From positions 1-59,410 of the forward strand of contig JASTVH010000015.1 of assembly GCA_042862465.1 (NCBI GenBank): 59,410 bases of DNA, read 5' to 3'. The notes below the pieces were generated by a model. It saw nothing but the letters and a program-made list of their open reading frames with translations. It had not been told where the DNA came from and did no database searches. The stretch comes from JASTVH01 sp042862465. GTDB taxonomy: Bacteria > Pseudomonadota > Gammaproteobacteria > Pseudomonadales > Oleiphilaceae. Made by a program: the position numbers and the translations under genes. Below, piece after piece: positions 16,001-23,806 of this stretch. Every line of letters begins with the position of its first letter. The first letter of the stretch is position 1.

Positions 16001-16488
16001 CACAGGTTCAGCCAGTCGGCACGGTAGACCTGATACTGGTCGAACAGGTCCGCCAGGTGTTCGCTGAGCTGGTGGCGCTTGCGCAGGTCGGCGTCGTCCT
16101 TGAGGAAGTGGCGCAGGGGCGCGAATTCGGGGTGGTCGAGGCAATCCGGCAGGATGCGCATCAGACGCCAGGTGAGCAGCGGCTTGTCGTAGGGGCTGGT
16201 CTCGGGCACCTGGTCGCGGCCCAGCAGGGCCCGGTAGGCGGCCCAGAGGAAGCGGGCGGGCATCTGCATGTCGAGGCCGGCGGCGATACCGCAGGCGTCG
16301 TCTTCCGCCAGGGCGAGCTTGAGCCATTGGCCCATGCCGTTGCTCTGGACCAGGATCACCTCGTTTTCCAGGGGCTTCAGGGGCTGGTTACTGATCAGCG
16401 AGACCACCAGATCACGCAGGTCTTCGGCGTGGTTGGCGTGGATGATCTGAAGGCCGGGGGTGAAACGGTTGTTCTTTTTATCGCCCAT
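13018..16488 (-). CDS. recC: Exodeoxyribonuclease V subunit gamma RecC
   Basis: 1156 aa from the ATG at 16488, which has CCGGAG six bases upstream; the frame is open to 16515. RecC is the scaffold and Chi-scanning subunit, with inactive helicase-like folds. The N-terminal segment GLQIIHANHAEDLRDLV and ILVQSNGMGQWLKLALAE are typical. MRAIPFRQVCLLGMNDGDYPR near residue 690 matches the family. It is first in the rec cluster and slightly longer than E. coli RecC (1122 aa). The 3' end faces brnT, not recB. Confidence 0.95.
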   Translation of the reverse strand: MGDKKNNRFTPGLQIIHANHAEDLRDLVVSLISNQPLKPLENEVILVQSNGMGQWLKLALAEDDACGIAAGLDMQMPARFLWAAYRALLGRDQVPETSPYDKPLLTWRLMRILPDCLDHPEFAPLRHFLKDDADLRKRHQLSEHLADLFDQYQVYRADWLNLWREGHDRITTAQGQELPLDETQRWQAALWRRIEADIPADQRHLSRAQLHQQFLDACAKQKKRPAGLPPRLTVFGISSLPVQVIEAFEALSKFMPVLLCVNNPCRYYWADIVEERQLLRFERYRHPDKPDLAGLDTELMHLQANPLLAAWGRQGRDYIGLLYSYDQATTSNDQIDVFGDRAESADAPLLHRIQQRILDLAPPPEPREPVATDDHSVAFHAAHSRQREVEILHDQLLAAFEADPALTPRDIIVMVPDIAAYAPHIEAVFGTLPFDDERHIPYTIADRPERAASPLLKALEQLLWLPEARFTVSDLLDLLDVPAFRERFGLSAEDLPRLHQWVGESGIRWGLDGKQRAALELPEGLEQNSWWFGLRRMLLGYAVGNGEAWQDIEPYPELGGLDAVAAGQLIEVIDSLQAGWNALMGEHTPNDWADTLRELAENCLAPESDQDQLQFNHFLEVIGQWQDACRDAGLTDEKEHRLPLTVVRDALLKRFDEDNLSQRFLAGMVNFCTLMPMRAIPFRQVCLLGMNDGDYPRQRPPMDFDLMAEYYRPGDRSRREDDRYLFLEALLAARQRLYISYIGHDATDNSPRTPSVLVGQLQDHIAQGWCLDGDESESPDAGERLLTHLTQDHPLQPFSRRYFDPAEDPERWFTYAREWRAIHEGTEAPVEAELPPLNQDTPLTLEQWQRFYRQPANLFYAERLGINFNRTSAVQEDDEPFTLDALTGHQLKSDLINAATAANDEEQAEVVEQHLARMRRAGLLPLGGAGERAAHQLQAPVHQFLENWTTVRNRWPEVLAHPREIRLTLSGHDAQQYLVIEGWLDGIHFCGEDDAALITRYPSQIYSGKQVKYHYLLTLWLNHCLAAAQGYNLGSVLITTDGARWLPPIAEGEARKHLAELVEAYHVGLTRPLPVAFKTAMVWMDEGVDDVGTIPGKVREAYEGGFNRSGEVQEQPALARSWPGIEDLWSEAFRDWSVKLYGPLREAFEQMTDLTG

Positions 16489-16582
16489 GGGAACTCCGGA
16501 AGATGACCGCTCCATAGTAGCGAAATCAGATCTGGCATCAATCCAAACGGCGCTTCATGGTTTTACTGTCCAACGTCCAACT

Positions 16583-17467
16583 TCAATCCATACCGGGCGG
16601 GTCGACCGACATCGGGTTGACGGGATAGGGGGTGAAGCGGCTGTCTTCCGTCAGCAACGGGTTGAAGAGTGGGATACGCTGGCGACTGCTGATGTCGAGC
16701 TTTGTCAGGGCGCGGCCGAAGTAGTGACGGAAGAATTTGTCATAGCGGCCGTCCGCCACCGCCCGCTCCAGTCCCAATTGAATGCGCTGGGCCAGGGCCT
16801 CGTCCCGGGGGGCGAAGAAGAAGTAGGAAGGCATCTTGTAGCTGAACAGCAGATGGGGCTCGATCTGCAGCCCCTCGCTGCCCTGTTGTTCCAGATCGAA
16901 CAGCACCTCGCCCACGCCGCGCAGGAAACAGTCAAAACGCTCCCGCCGCAGCATCTGGAACAGGGTTTTGAAACGGGCCGCCGTGACGACCTCGAAGCCG
17001 TTGGCTTCCAGGATTTCCTTGTCCGGCCAGTGCGTGCCCTGCCCGATCACCAGCCCGCGTCGCTGGAACTGGCTGGGGCGTTCTATGCCGGCAAAGCGAT
17101 CGGCTTCGCCCTTGCGGATCAGGCAGACACGCATCCCCAGCAGGCCACTGTCGACAGGGAAACGGACGGTCGTGAGTTCGGATTCGCGATCCCGGGAGGT
17201 GGCAATGTTGGCGACATCCACCAGGTCACTGTTGTTACGTGCCAGCTCGACCACCACCCGTCCCTGGACCATGGGCACGGAGGGTTCGATGGTCAGTTCC
17301 GGGTATTCTGGGGTTTCATCCAGCGCCAGCTGCAACAGGGCCCGAATGGGCGGGCTGTAAAAGTTCCGTGCCCAGAGAGTGAGGACTGAGTCGGCCAGGA
17401 CGGGTGTGGCAGTCAGCCCCATCAGGAACAGTGCCAGCAACCGCCACTTCACTGCCGCGCCACCCAC
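16583..17467 (-). CDS. Periplasmic solute-binding protein family 3-like
   Basis: 294 aa from a GTG; a second GTG five codons later also has a plausible signal peptide (KWRLLALFLMGLTATPVLA, cleavage after ADA-like sequence). The mature part has the two-lobed layout of transporter substrate-binding domains. The segment DGRYDKFFRHYFGRAL near the C-terminus is typical of the end of lobe I. No permease or ATPase genes are adjacent, so it may be an orphan binding or signalling protein rather than part of an uptake system. It follows doxX with no spacer and is likely co-transcribed. Confidence 0.7.
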   Translation of the reverse strand: MGGAAVKWRLLALFLMGLTATPVLADSVLTLWARNFYSPPIRALLQLALDETPEYPELTIEPSVPMVQGRVVVELARNNSDLVDVANIATSRDRESELTTVRFPVDSGLLGMRVCLIRKGEADRFAGIERPSQFQRRGLVIGQGTHWPDKEILEANGFEVVTAARFKTLFQMLRRERFDCFLRGVGEVLFDLEQQGSEGLQIEPHLLFSYKMPSYFFFAPRDEALAQRIQLGLERAVADGRYDKFFRHYFGRALTKLDISSRQRIPLFNPLLTEDSRFTPYPVNPMSVDPPGMD

Positions 17468-17854
17468 TCAGGAGTGCAACCGCCAGCGTCCCGGCCCCAG
17501 CAACGCGATCGCGATGGCGGTGACCAGGAACATGGCCTGCAGTTCGATGGCCCAGCCACCGTGGGGGCCAAGCTGGGCGAGCTGCCCCAGGTGGACCAGC
17601 AGGATGGCGATGAACATGTTGAAGGCAATCAGGCCGGCGCCAACGCGGGTGGAGATGCCGAGGATGATCATCAGCGGCGCCACCACTTCACCGATGTAGA
17701 CGCCAAAGGCGAAAAAGGCCGGAATCCCGTGCTGGGCCACCATGGCCTCGATCCCGCCGATGCCGTGAATCAGCTTGTTGATGCCGTGCAGCAGAATCAG
17801 GCAACCGAGGGTAATGCGCAGGAGCAGCTTGGCGATATCCGGTGCGTTGAACAT
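17468..17854 (-). CDS. DoxX family membrane protein
   Basis: 128 aa with four hydrophobic segments. LLLRITLGCLILLHGINKL and the later GEVVAPLMIILGISTRVGA are DoxX/YphA-like. Members are small inner-membrane proteins linked to quinone or thiol redox functions, but the role of this one is not known. It is the first gene of a two-gene unit with the binding protein at 16583 and is divergent from the monooxygenase at 18058. Confidence 0.85.
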   Translation of the reverse strand: MFNAPDIAKLLLRITLGCLILLHGINKLIHGIGGIEAMVAQHGIPAFFAFGVYIGEVVAPLMIILGISTRVGAGLIAFNMFIAILLVHLGQLAQLGPHGGWAIELQAMFLVTAIAIALLGPGRWRLHS

Positions 17855-18057
17855 AGAGCGTCCTGGTTGGTCAAAAAGAGTTAGAGACGTGGTCAGAGGT
17901 TACTTCGGGAAGCTTAACCCTTGTTTTGACGGTATTTCCAGACGGCCGACCAGAAAATAAATGAACACGGCGTCATTGTTGTTGCTGTTGGTGAAAAAAT
18001 GGCCTAAATTCGAGTTATGGTCGAACAATCCAACAGCGATAACAAGAGAGACGACTC

Positions 18058-19395
18058 ATGGACGATCAACGTGTAGCCATCATCGGCGCCGGTCCTTCCG
18101 GGATTACGGCGGCCAAAAACTGTCTGGAGGGTGGCCTGGAACCGGTGGTCTTCGAACTCAATGACCGCGTTGGCGGCAACTGGGTATTTGATGCTGACAC
18201 GGGCCATTCCAGCGTGTACGAGAACACCCACATCATCAGCTCCAGGGCCTGGTCGGAATACGAAGACTTTCCCATGCCAGCGGACTATCCGGAATACCCG
18301 GGCCACAAGCAGTTGCAGGCCTACTTTGAAAACTATACCCGGCATTTCGGGGTGCTCCCCCATATCCGCTTCCGCCACCGGGTGTCGCATGTGGAGCGTC
18401 AGCGCGACGGGCAGTGGCTTTTGCACTATGAGGACGATCAGGGCCATGTGCGTCGGGAGAGCTTTCCCCAATTGATGGTCTGCAACGGTCACCACTGGGA
18501 TCCCAAGTACCCGACCTACCCCGGCGAATTCACCGGCATCACCATGCACTCCCACGACTTCAAGGTCTGTGACGACCGTTTCCGCAGCCAGCGCATCCTG
18601 GTGATCGGCGCCGGCAACTCCGCCTGCGATGTGGCGGTGGAGACGGCCCGGGTGGCGGAGAAGGTCTGTCTCTCCATGCGACGCGGGCAGTGGTTCATGC
18701 CCAAGTACATTTTCGGCCAGCCCTCGGACGTGGTGGCCGCGAAAACCCGCTGGGCGCCGGCCTGGCTGCGCAAATGGCTGACCCGGGTGCTGACCCGCCT
18801 GATGGTGGGCGACTACCGCAAGATGGGCCTGCCGGAACCGGACACCGACCCGCTGGAACAGCACCCGACCATCAACTCCGACCTGATCGAGTTCGTCCGC
18901 CACGGCAAGATCCACATCCGCCCCGCCATCGAGCGCTACGAGGGTCAGGATGTAGTGTTCAGGGACGGGACCCGGGAGACCTTCGACATCGTCTGCGCCT
19001 GTACCGGCTTCAAAATCTCCTTTCCCTTTTTCGACCGCAGCCTGATCGATTTCCAGGATGCGCAGAAGGTACCGCTGTACCGCAAGATGATGCACCCGGA
19101 CTACCCCAACCTCTACTTCATCGGCCTCTTCCAGCCCCTGGGCTGCATCTGGCCCCTGGCGGACCACCAAGCCAAGCTGGCAGTGGCGGAGATTCGCGGA
19201 GAATACGAACGCCCGAAGGATCTGCCGGCGGCCATCCAGTACGAACTGGATCACCCTCACTTCAACTTCTCGGCCGAGGCGCGGCATTCCGTGGAGGTGG
19301 ATTATCACGGGTTTCGGAAGGATCTGATGCGGGAGTTGGGGAAGGTTCGGAGGCGGAAGCAGGCTGGGGAGCCGCGGTCGGCGGCAGTGGTGTAA
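18058..19395 (+). CDS. Flavin-containing monooxygenase
   Basis: 445 aa. The FAD dinucleotide-binding motif GAGPSG is at residues 10-15. The FMO fingerprint FxGxxxHxxxF is seen as FTGITMHSHDF near 158-168. The NADPH-binding motif VIGAGNSACD is near 182. This family uses NADPH and O2 to oxygenate soft nucleophiles such as amines and sulfides, or ketones in Baeyer-Villiger relatives. The substrate cannot be read from sequence. It stands alone between divergent doxX and a convergent LuxR-type gene. Start chosen at the ATG preceded by AGAGAGACG. Confidence 0.9.
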   Translation: MDDQRVAIIGAGPSGITAAKNCLEGGLEPVVFELNDRVGGNWVFDADTGHSSVYENTHIISSRAWSEYEDFPMPADYPEYPGHKQLQAYFENYTRHFGVLPHIRFRHRVSHVERQRDGQWLLHYEDDQGHVRRESFPQLMVCNGHHWDPKYPTYPGEFTGITMHSHDFKVCDDRFRSQRILVIGAGNSACDVAVETARVAEKVCLSMRRGQWFMPKYIFGQPSDVVAAKTRWAPAWLRKWLTRVLTRLMVGDYRKMGLPEPDTDPLEQHPTINSDLIEFVRHGKIHIRPAIERYEGQDVVFRDGTRETFDIVCACTGFKISFPFFDRSLIDFQDAQKVPLYRKMMHPDYPNLYFIGLFQPLGCIWPLADHQAKLAVAEIRGEYERPKDLPAAIQYELDHPHFNFSAEARHSVEVDYHGFRKDLMRELGKVRRRKQAGEPRSAAVV

Positions 19396-19407
19396 TGTCG
19401 ACATATG

Positions 19408-19431
19408 GGGGCGGATTTGAATTCCGTCCCC
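19408..19431. repeat. GGGGACAGAATT-N-AATTCTGTCCCC palindrome, copy 1
   Basis: GGGGCGGATTTGAATTCCGTCCCC lies between the convergent monooxygenase and LuxR-type genes. It is the most diverged of five copies in the window (others at 23334, 24678, 41524 and 49287). Confidence 0.7.
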
Positions 19432-19439
19432 AAGCAGCC

Positions 19440-20558
19440 TCAAAGGTCGTTGACGAGAGCTACCAATTCAATCTGCTTGCTGACACCGAGCTTGCTCATG
19501 ATGGTTTTGACTTGCACCCGTACCGTGCCCACCGAGACCCCGCGAGCGGTTGCAATGGCCTCGATGGGAAAACCCTGACTGAGCGTGACGGCGATACTGG
19601 ACTCCGCCTTGGTCAGGCCATAAGCCAGCTGCAGGATGGAAAGCTTCTGGTCATGGCTGCGCCGCAAACCACGTGCAATCACCAGCACCTTCGGTTGAAA
19701 GAGAAATTCAAAATCGCGCGCCGGCAGGGGCATAACGTCGAGAACGGTAGGCCTTTGATCGAGATTTTCTGGTGGGATGACGATCGTATTCAAGGCTGGG
19801 GCATGCTTGGCAGAAGGGGCCAAGGCTGCTTGCGTTATGGCGCTATGAAGCGCCCGGGCAGTTTCATGCTGACGGGAGGTCAGGCAGCCCAGTTTCAGTT
19901 GCAGCGCGCCTCCTTCACTAACCAGGTCTTCCGCTTCCTCTGACAGGGACCTCACGCTCCCCTTGTGGTCGCAAACAAAAGCGGCAATAGACAAAGCCTC
20001 CATCGCCCCTGTCAGCAGCTTTTCTCCCCGGCTCTCCAGCGACAGTTGCATCCGTACCGCAGCGCGAATGTGAGGCACGGTAGCGGACACCACGGCTTTT
20101 TGCTCAGCAGAAGGCAGGCCTTGCTTGGCGGAGCGCAATATCGTCAAGCCGACCGTCAGGCCGTTGAACCGCTCCAGGCTCGCAAGACAGCTGAAGGGGT
20201 AATCGAAAGGCCAACCAAGCTCCCGGTAATGGATATTGGTCTTGTGCTCTTCCGGCGTAATGAAATCCGCCTCGGTGAGCACTTCAAGCAAGGGGGCTGC
20301 CATTCCCGCGGCCACCCGGGGATTGAATGCCGGATCATGACCGCCCGCATGCTCCACCACGTCAAGGGCCTCGGAATTGGGTTCGGTCACCACATTGAAA
20401 GGCAACAGCCAGTCATGCCCAATCCCCAGCAACTGACCACTTCTTGAATCGCTGGCATCGGCGAGTGCCTGCAGCGCCTCCTGCCAGCCATTACCCTCCA
20501 CAGCTGCCGAATAAAAAGCATCCGTAAGGGCGAGAAAATCCACATCATCCCGAATCAT
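19440..20558 (-). CDS. LuxR-family transcriptional regulator
   Basis: 372 aa. The C-terminal LuxR-type helix-turn-helix is clear (about 308-366): LTKAESSIAVTLSQG, then EAIATARGVSVGTVRVQVKTIMSKLGV. The N-terminal 300 residues have no named domain that I recognise; they resemble the large N-terminal halves of stand-alone LuxR regulators with no autoinducer motif. It is convergent with the monooxygenase and divergent from the lipoprotein at 20825. It could regulate either; the 266-bp divergent gap is the more likely control region. Confidence 0.85.
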   Translation of the reverse strand: MIRDDVDFLALTDAFYSAAVEGNGWQEALQALADASDSRSGQLLGIGHDWLLPFNVVTEPNSEALDVVEHAGGHDPAFNPRVAAGMAAPLLEVLTEADFITPEEHKTNIHYRELGWPFDYPFSCLASLERFNGLTVGLTILRSAKQGLPSAEQKAVVSATVPHIRAAVRMQLSLESRGEKLLTGAMEALSIAAFVCDHKGSVRSLSEEAEDLVSEGGALQLKLGCLTSRQHETARALHSAITQAALAPSAKHAPALNTIVIPPENLDQRPTVLDVMPLPARDFEFLFQPKVLVIARGLRRSHDQKLSILQLAYGLTKAESSIAVTLSQGFPIEAIATARGVSVGTVRVQVKTIMSKLGVSKQIELVALVNDL

Positions 20559-20824
20559 GGCGAAGTGTCGCTGGGGCTGGACCTAACCGACGCAAAATGC
20601 ACGCAGGTTCTATCAGGCGAAAGCAGGGAGCCTCGGCGAATTGTCCTTTTGTGTCTATTAAATCGTTATGTTTGGTAACTCTACAGTGTGGTTTTTGATC
20701 AGTGCGTGATGTCGGTCACTAAAAGTCGCCGATTTTCCGCTTTTTTATACCATTTGGGAGATGTGGCCCCTTTGAGTCCCGACCTATTTTGATGGCGTCA
20801 ATAACCAGCCTCAAAGGGTTTAAC

Positions 20825-22207
20825 ATGGATAAGAAAGTTGCACCTTCAGCCAAAGCAGGCGGCGTCATGCTCGCCTTCTCCCTCTTGCTCGCAGCCTGCG
20901 GCGGGGGTTCGGATAGTGGGAGCGGGACAAAGGTCGAGGATCAGGGCACTGGCAGTGGAACGGCCTTGCAGACTGGCGTACTGATTGACAGTGAAGTCAT
21001 CAATGCCGCCTACCGCACTGATTCGCAATCGGCTCGAACCAACGAAAAAGGCGAGTTTCGCTACCAATCTGGCGAAATGATTGTGTTTAGTGTGGGAGGG
21101 ATCGAGCTACCCCCAACCCCAGCCAAAAAAGTGATCACATTGCTCGATATCGTCGGTACCGATGATCCGGATGATACCTCGGTCGTTAATATGGCACGCA
21201 TGTTCCAGACCCTGGACTCGGATGGGGATCCGGACAACGGTATTGTCATTGATGAGATGGCCCATACAGCCGCCTCCGGTGTGGACCCCAACAGCATCAT
21301 ATTCGGCGACGAGAACTTTGGCGACAACCTCGTCAATGTCTGGGCCAACGCCGGTTCCACCAACACCACTCTGATTTCTGCGGAACAGGCCAGCGAACAC
21401 CTGCGAAAGTCGCTTCAGGAGACGTCGGCGGACTTTGACGATCTGGAATTGGCCGGCAATACCTTTTACGACGCTTACACCGAAGAAGGGACCTGGGCAC
21501 TGGATGTCTTTGAATTCGATGCCGAAGGCAATGGCATGCGCGCGGACGGAGAACCCGGCACTTACAGCGTGACCGACGGTGTGCTTTTCACCAGCACCAG
21601 TTGGGGGGATATTTATGTCCAGATATTGCGAGAGCTGGAAGCGAACCACTGGGAGGTTTGCTGGAGCGAGAATAGCAATGAGGGTTCGGAGTGCAGCGGT
21701 GGTGACATAGAGCACCTGTTTACCACGAAGGCAGCCGCCCAGGTCTTTGTGGATAGCAAGAACAGTGAACCCGCTCTGACCTGGCAGCCCACCGACTTTA
21801 CCAGCGGGAAGGTCTACAACGTACGGATTCCGGATTTCGGCCCCTGTGACGGCCAGCTGGCGTATATGGAATTCACTTTCAATGCCAATGGCACAGTAAA
21901 CGGCTTTGACCCCTGCGACGGCTCAAGCCCTGCGGGTACCTACGCTTTTGTAGAGAACAACGAAGTCATGAAGGTCAATATCGATGGTGGCGACAACACC
22001 ATGTATGTGGTCCCAACCAGCGCCGTCAGCAACAACAGTCAGGGCTACTGCTGGCTTGACGACGAAAGCGTCACCTCGGCAACCCAGGCGATCGATGTTT
22101 GTGGCGGTGCTGACGACTCTGAAGTCAGTGTCATCATGACCGGTACGTTCCATTTTGACTTGCCCGAGCAATGTGGGATGCAGAACTCGAAGCCGCTCTG
22201 CCAATAG
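20825..22207 (+). CDS. Hypothetical secreted lipoprotein
   Basis: 460 aa. The frame is open from a TTG at 20789, but the ATG at 20825 starts a canonical lipoprotein signal with lipobox LLLAAC followed by GGGS, an outer-membrane-type anchor. The mature protein is acidic and Gly/Asn/Asp-rich. GVLIDSEVINAAYRT and the following segment resemble surface beta-sandwich repeats. Several Cys residues are in the second half (CWSENSNEGSEC, FGPCDG, GYCWLDD, DLPEQCGMQ). Function unknown. It is divergent from the LuxR-type regulator and followed by a paired hairpin repeat. Confidence 0.75.
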   Translation: MDKKVAPSAKAGGVMLAFSLLLAACGGGSDSGSGTKVEDQGTGSGTALQTGVLIDSEVINAAYRTDSQSARTNEKGEFRYQSGEMIVFSVGGIELPPTPAKKVITLLDIVGTDDPDDTSVVNMARMFQTLDSDGDPDNGIVIDEMAHTAASGVDPNSIIFGDENFGDNLVNVWANAGSTNTTLISAEQASEHLRKSLQETSADFDDLELAGNTFYDAYTEEGTWALDVFEFDAEGNGMRADGEPGTYSVTDGVLFTSTSWGDIYVQILRELEANHWEVCWSENSNEGSECSGGDIEHLFTTKAAAQVFVDSKNSEPALTWQPTDFTSGKVYNVRIPDFGPCDGQLAYMEFTFNANGTVNGFDPCDGSSPAGTYAFVENNEVMKVNIDGGDNTMYVVPTSAVSNNSQGYCWLDDESVTSATQAIDVCGGADDSEVSVIMTGTFHFDLPEQCGMQNSKPLCQ

Positions 22208-22304
22208 TCGGATAGTTTAAAAAGAAAAGGTTCATCGCGTATTGGAGTGAACGCTGCCAGAGGGTCAAAAACGCGACCGCCTGCGCTTTCATGACAGCCC
22301 AATC

Positions 22305-22393
22305 CGTCATCCCCGCGAAGGCGGGGATCCAGGGCATATGGCTTCCAGATTGGCGGTTTGCAGCTCTGGATACCCGCCTTCGCGGGTATGACG
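22305..22393. repeat. Paired REP-like hairpins (GTCATCCCCGCGAAGGCGGGGAT)
   Basis: CGTCATCCCCGCGAAGGCGGGGATCCAG at 22305-22332 is answered in inverted orientation by CTGGATACCCGCCTTCGCGGGTATGACG at 22366-22393. Each is itself a hairpin, and the two make a BIME-like pair. The same family occurs at 37778-37866. The pair sits in the 302-bp gap after the lipoprotein and may serve as a transcript end. Confidence 0.8.
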
Positions 22394-22464
22394 GGGTATG
22401 TTTGGCCTCGGAGGAGAGCATTCGAAAGCGCATTTCACACTGAAGTGCGAAGAACCAAAGAAAA

Positions 22465-22480
22465 GCCCTACAGGTAGGGC
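22465..22480 (+). promoter_or_regulatory. Short perfect hairpin upstream of the PEP-CTERM gene
   Basis: GCCCTAC-AG-GTAGGGC, a 7-bp stem followed by AAATAAAAC, ends 29 bases before the start codon at 22510. It could be an operator dyad or a 5' UTR structure. Confidence 0.35.
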
Positions 22481-22509
22481 AAATAAAACTTAAACAAAAA
22501 GGTGATTCC

Positions 22510-23040
22510 ATGAAAAAAATAACATTACCGATGCTTCTGCTATTACTGTTCACGGGAACGGTGAACGCCGCGGCCATTCGATACGACATGGTTTTCGAGG
22601 CTACTGAGGGGCCGGACGGTGAAGGATCTTTTGTATTTGATGAGTCCAGTGGCGATATCTCGGACTTTTCCTGGACATTCGATGGTGGTTTTACCGGCGG
22701 ACTCCTGGATAGCTCGTTCTACGGCGATATTTCGGGAGATACTGAAGGCCGCTTCGTATTGGAGTTTCTCACCGGTCTCGATGTCCATGCATCCGATTGC
22801 GCTTCGGGCGGCTGTGGATTGGCCCTCGGCTATTACGGTGACCTGCCGGGCGAATCCCCCCTATTTCACTTTGGAAGGATAACCGGTGCCTCCACAGCAT
22901 ATTACGGTTTTGGTGACGGAGGTGAGGGTGCGATTTATACCGAGCAGGCGTTGGCTACAGTACCTGAACCTACTTCCTTGGGTTTGATGCTGATAGGCCT
23001 TCTCGGCGCCGGGTTGCTCTCAAGGCGGCGCGCCCGCTAG
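22510..23040 (+). CDS. PEP-CTERM sorting domain-containing protein
   Basis: 176 aa. Signal peptide at 1-22 (LLLLLFTGTVNAAA). The mature Gly/Asp-rich, beta-type body has a Cys pair (CASGGC). The C-terminal signal is textbook: VPEPTSLGLMLIGLLGAGLL then RRRAR (Pro-Glu-Pro, membrane helix, Arg cluster). Such proteins are cut and anchored or released by an exosortase (EpsH/XrtA type) and are linked to exopolysaccharide. No exosortase is in the window. The ribosome site AAGGTGATTCC precedes the ATG. Confidence 0.9.
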   Translation: MKKITLPMLLLLLFTGTVNAAAIRYDMVFEATEGPDGEGSFVFDESSGDISDFSWTFDGGFTGGLLDSSFYGDISGDTEGRFVLEFLTGLDVHASDCASGGCGLALGYYGDLPGESPLFHFGRITGASTAYYGFGDGGEGAIYTEQALATVPEPTSLGLMLIGLLGAGLLSRRRAR

Positions 23041-23199
23041 CCCAAGCAAACCGGAACAGTGCACTTTTGTAGAGTGCACTGTGACCAGACCTAAAGAGCT
23101 CCTCGGGTTGATGAAAAAATTGCGGTTCAACCGGACTCATTTGCGGAGGTTCTGACAGCACTCTGTCACTGTTGCGGTTATCGATCGCAATGACAGACC

Positions 23200-23326
23200 C
23201 TAGCGCGCTTCCCCCTCCACAATCTCCCGGTGCTTCGGCGCCAGCTCTGCCAGCAGCGCATTCTGTGTCGCCACCGGGCCCCCCCTGTTCTTCAATGACA
23301 AGCACCAGATCCTCAACGGAAGCGTT
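23200..23326 (-). pseudogene. Frameshifted relic of a truncated hemoglobin C-terminus
   Basis: Read on the minus strand, one frame gives NASVEDLVLVIEEQGGP. A second frame gives VATQNALLAELAPKHREIV followed by EGEAR and a stop. Together they align with the C-terminal third of the intact hemoglobin at 23344 (NALVEDLIRAMEKQDVPVGT, then QNALLARLAPLHGMIVERRE). A frameshift lies at the G-run near 23270-23278. The relic begins directly beyond the palindrome that terminates the intact gene. It is a decayed tandem paralog or recombination leftover. Confidence 0.75.
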
Positions 23327-23333
23327 AGCCGAA

Positions 23334-23358
23334 GGGGACGGAATTAAATTCCATCCCC
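23334..23358. repeat. GGGGACAGAATT-N-AATTCTGTCCCC palindrome, copy 2
   Basis: GGGGACGGAATTAAATTCCATCCCC. It contains the TAA stop of the truncated hemoglobin gene and separates it from the hemoglobin relic. Confidence 0.75.
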
Positions 23359-23805
23359 TAACCCGTACTCCTCCCGCCGCTCCACAATCATCCCATGCAA
23401 CGGCGCCAACCGCGCCAACAACGCATTCTGCGTCCCAACCGGCACGTCCTGTTTCTCCATTGCCCGGATCAGATCCTCCACCAGCGCATTGAAGTCCGCC
23501 GTGGTGAGATCCATGTCCTGATGCACGGTGACCATGTTCTCGCCCTCATACTCGCAAGGCCCGCCGGCGCGTTGGCAGATGAAATTGGTGAGGCTGTAGT
23601 GCAGTTCCGCGATGTCCACACCCTTGAATTGGTGGGCGATGCGCGGGTCGTCGACGATCTGGTAGAGCAGGCCTTCGGTGATTTGGGCAATGCCTTCGCG
23701 TTCGCCGAGGTCGTGGTAGAGAGCGTCTTCGGCCTGGGGTGAGGTTTGGCAGCCGGCCAGCAACAGGGTGAGCAGCAGGCCGTTCAGGATAGGAGATAAG
23801 CGCAT
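23344..23805 (-). CDS. Group 1 truncated hemoglobin, lipoprotein form
   Basis: 153 aa from the ATG at 23805; the longer frame upstream is an out-of-frame shadow of the DUF3034 gene. Residues 1-19 are a lipoprotein signal (LLLTLLLAGC, Cys19), so the heme protein should sit in the periplasm at a membrane, unusual for a globin. TrHbI marks are FICQRAGGPCEYEGENM and the proximal His95 in MVTVHQDM. It may bind O2 or NO. It starts one base beyond the DUF3034 stop. The final residues and TAA come from the palindrome at 23334. Confidence 0.88.
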   Translation of the reverse strand: MRLSPILNGLLLTLLLAGCQTSPQAEDALYHDLGEREGIAQITEGLLYQIVDDPRIAHQFKGVDIAELHYSLTNFICQRAGGPCEYEGENMVTVHQDMDLTTADFNALVEDLIRAMEKQDVPVGTQNALLARLAPLHGMIVERREEYGLGDGI

Positions 23806-23806
23806 G

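Noticed and set aside
22970..23305. 111-aa minus-strand open frame
   Set aside because: It is one frame of the decayed globin relic continuing antisense into the PEP-CTERM gene. It is not an independent gene.
23172..23492. Plus-strand 106-aa open frame over the globin relic
   Set aside because: Antisense to the relic and the intact globin, Pro/Ala/Ser-rich, no ribosome site.
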